Part shown: positions 5,783 to 6,224 of the stretch, one piece after another
How positions within the stretch are numbered: the first letter of the stretch is position 1
How the letters are laid out: the number at the start of each line of letters is the position of its first letter
Assembly: GCA_027346035.1 (NCBI GenBank)
Contig: DAIESZ010000380.1
Coordinates: 1 to 6,224, forward strand
DNA length: 6,224 nt
Origin: Propionibacteriaceae bacterium
GTDB lineage: Bacteria > Actinomycetota > Actinomycetes > Propionibacteriales > Propionibacteriaceae
Reading direction: 5' to 3'
Made by a program: the position numbers and the translations under genes
Notes under the pieces: generated by a model
Seen by the model: the letters and a program-made list of their open reading frames with translations, nothing else
Told to the model about the DNA's origin: nothing
The model's database searches: none

Positions 5783-6223
5783 CTACCTGGTTCCGGTCAC
5801 CGTGGCGGCGGCGTCGCGCAGGGTGGCGGCCGTGATGCCCGTGGTGTTCCAGGCCGGGCCCACCACCTTTGCCCCGCCGGCCCGCTCGGTGTAGTTGTCG
5901 ACGACCAGGTGCAGGGTGTCACCGGTCGGCAGCGTGGCGGCCAGGGTGAGCGTGCGGCGCCCAGCCTGGGTGGTGTAGACCCGCGACCAGATGCCCTCGG
6001 TGGCGGTGACCGTGATGGGCGTGCAGGCGCGCCCGCTCTGCGCCCCGCCGTTGTCCGCGGTGCACGACTGCGACCAGGTCGCCACGCCGTTGTCGGTCGC
6101 GGTGTCGACCTGCGCGCCGATGTCGAAGGTGCCGGCCTTGACGGTGACGTGAAGCAGGACCCACCGCGACAGCGGCCCCTGCCCGGCCGGGGTCTGCTCG
6201 CGCGAGGCGACCATGACCGTGCC
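5783..6223 (-). CDS. unrecognised, probably exported protein, C-terminal fragment
   Basis: The frame ends with TAG at 5785-5783 and stays open to the window edge, so the beginning is missing; an internal ATG at 6214 has no visible reason to be the start. About 146 residues are present. They are rich in Thr, Ala, Gly and Val, alternate in a beta-strand-like way (WVLLHVTVKAGTF, ACTPITVTATEGIWSRVY, RRTLTLAATLPTGDTLHLVV), and contain only two cysteines, 14 residues apart (SCTADN...GRACT), which could form a disulfide. This suggests an extracytoplasmic beta-sandwich-like domain, possibly the extracellular tail of a larger secreted or membrane-anchored protein. No catalytic motif or known family is recognisable to me. 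It is convergent with tadA/tRNA-Ser, and the 34-bp gap (5749-5782) holds no strong terminator, only a weak CGGCC/GGCCG pairing. Confidence 0.6.
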   Translation of the reverse strand, partial: GTVMVASREQTPAGQGPLSRWVLLHVTVKAGTFDIGAQVDTATDNGVATWSQSCTADNGGAQSGRACTPITVTATEGIWSRVYTTQAGRRTLTLAATLPTGDTLHLVVDNYTERAGGAKVVGPAWNTTGITAATLRDAAATVTGTR

Positions 6224-6224
6224 G

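Overview
This 6.2 kb window is GC-rich chromosomal DNA from an actinobacterium. The evidence is the very high G+C with GTG starts and strong third-position G/C bias, the actinobacterial pair of TadA-associated proteins upstream of tadA, the TAnnnT-type -10 boxes placed directly before start codons, and the close match of the proteins to actinobacterial family members. The genus cannot be fixed by eye. The content is mainly core housekeeping; I see no phage, transposon, CRISPR or defence genes.

Layout. Positions 1-282 hold the 3' end of a ROK-family regulator/kinase on the + strand. Positions 331-3142 hold a compact three-gene + strand operon, pntAA-pntAB-pntB, joined by two 4-bp GTGA stop/start overlaps and encoding a complete three-subunit proton-translocating NAD(P) transhydrogenase. 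A 110-bp convergent gap with a perfect 19-bp stem hairpin separates it from upp (uracil phosphoribosyltransferase, - strand, 3253-3903). A divergent gap of about 150 bp, with a 7-bp inverted repeat, leads to a second + strand cluster. That cluster holds two adjacent, mutually similar tRNA adenosine deaminase-associated proteins (4057-4638 and 4690-5154), tadA (5196-5648, possibly starting at a CTG at 5151), and a tRNA-Ser(CGA) gene only 10 bp after tadA (5659-5748). The last 440 bp carry the 3' part of an unrecognised, probably exported - strand protein that runs off the window edge.

How the parts work together. Pnt couples the proton-motive force to hydride transfer between NADH and NADP+, supplying NADPH. 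Upp salvages uracil to UMP. TadA makes the wobble inosine in tRNA-Arg(ACG) and sits beside its two family-specific companions and a tRNA gene, forming a small tRNA-maturation neighbourhood.

The points most worth a second look are the tandem TadA-associated paralogues, a likely CTG start for tadA overlapping the upstream stop, apparent leaderless starts at pntAA and upp, the histidine placement in the transhydrogenase membrane domain, the long U-less hairpin, and the inverted repeat centred about 42 bp upstream of the inferred upp start. None of this amounts to a clearly new system.
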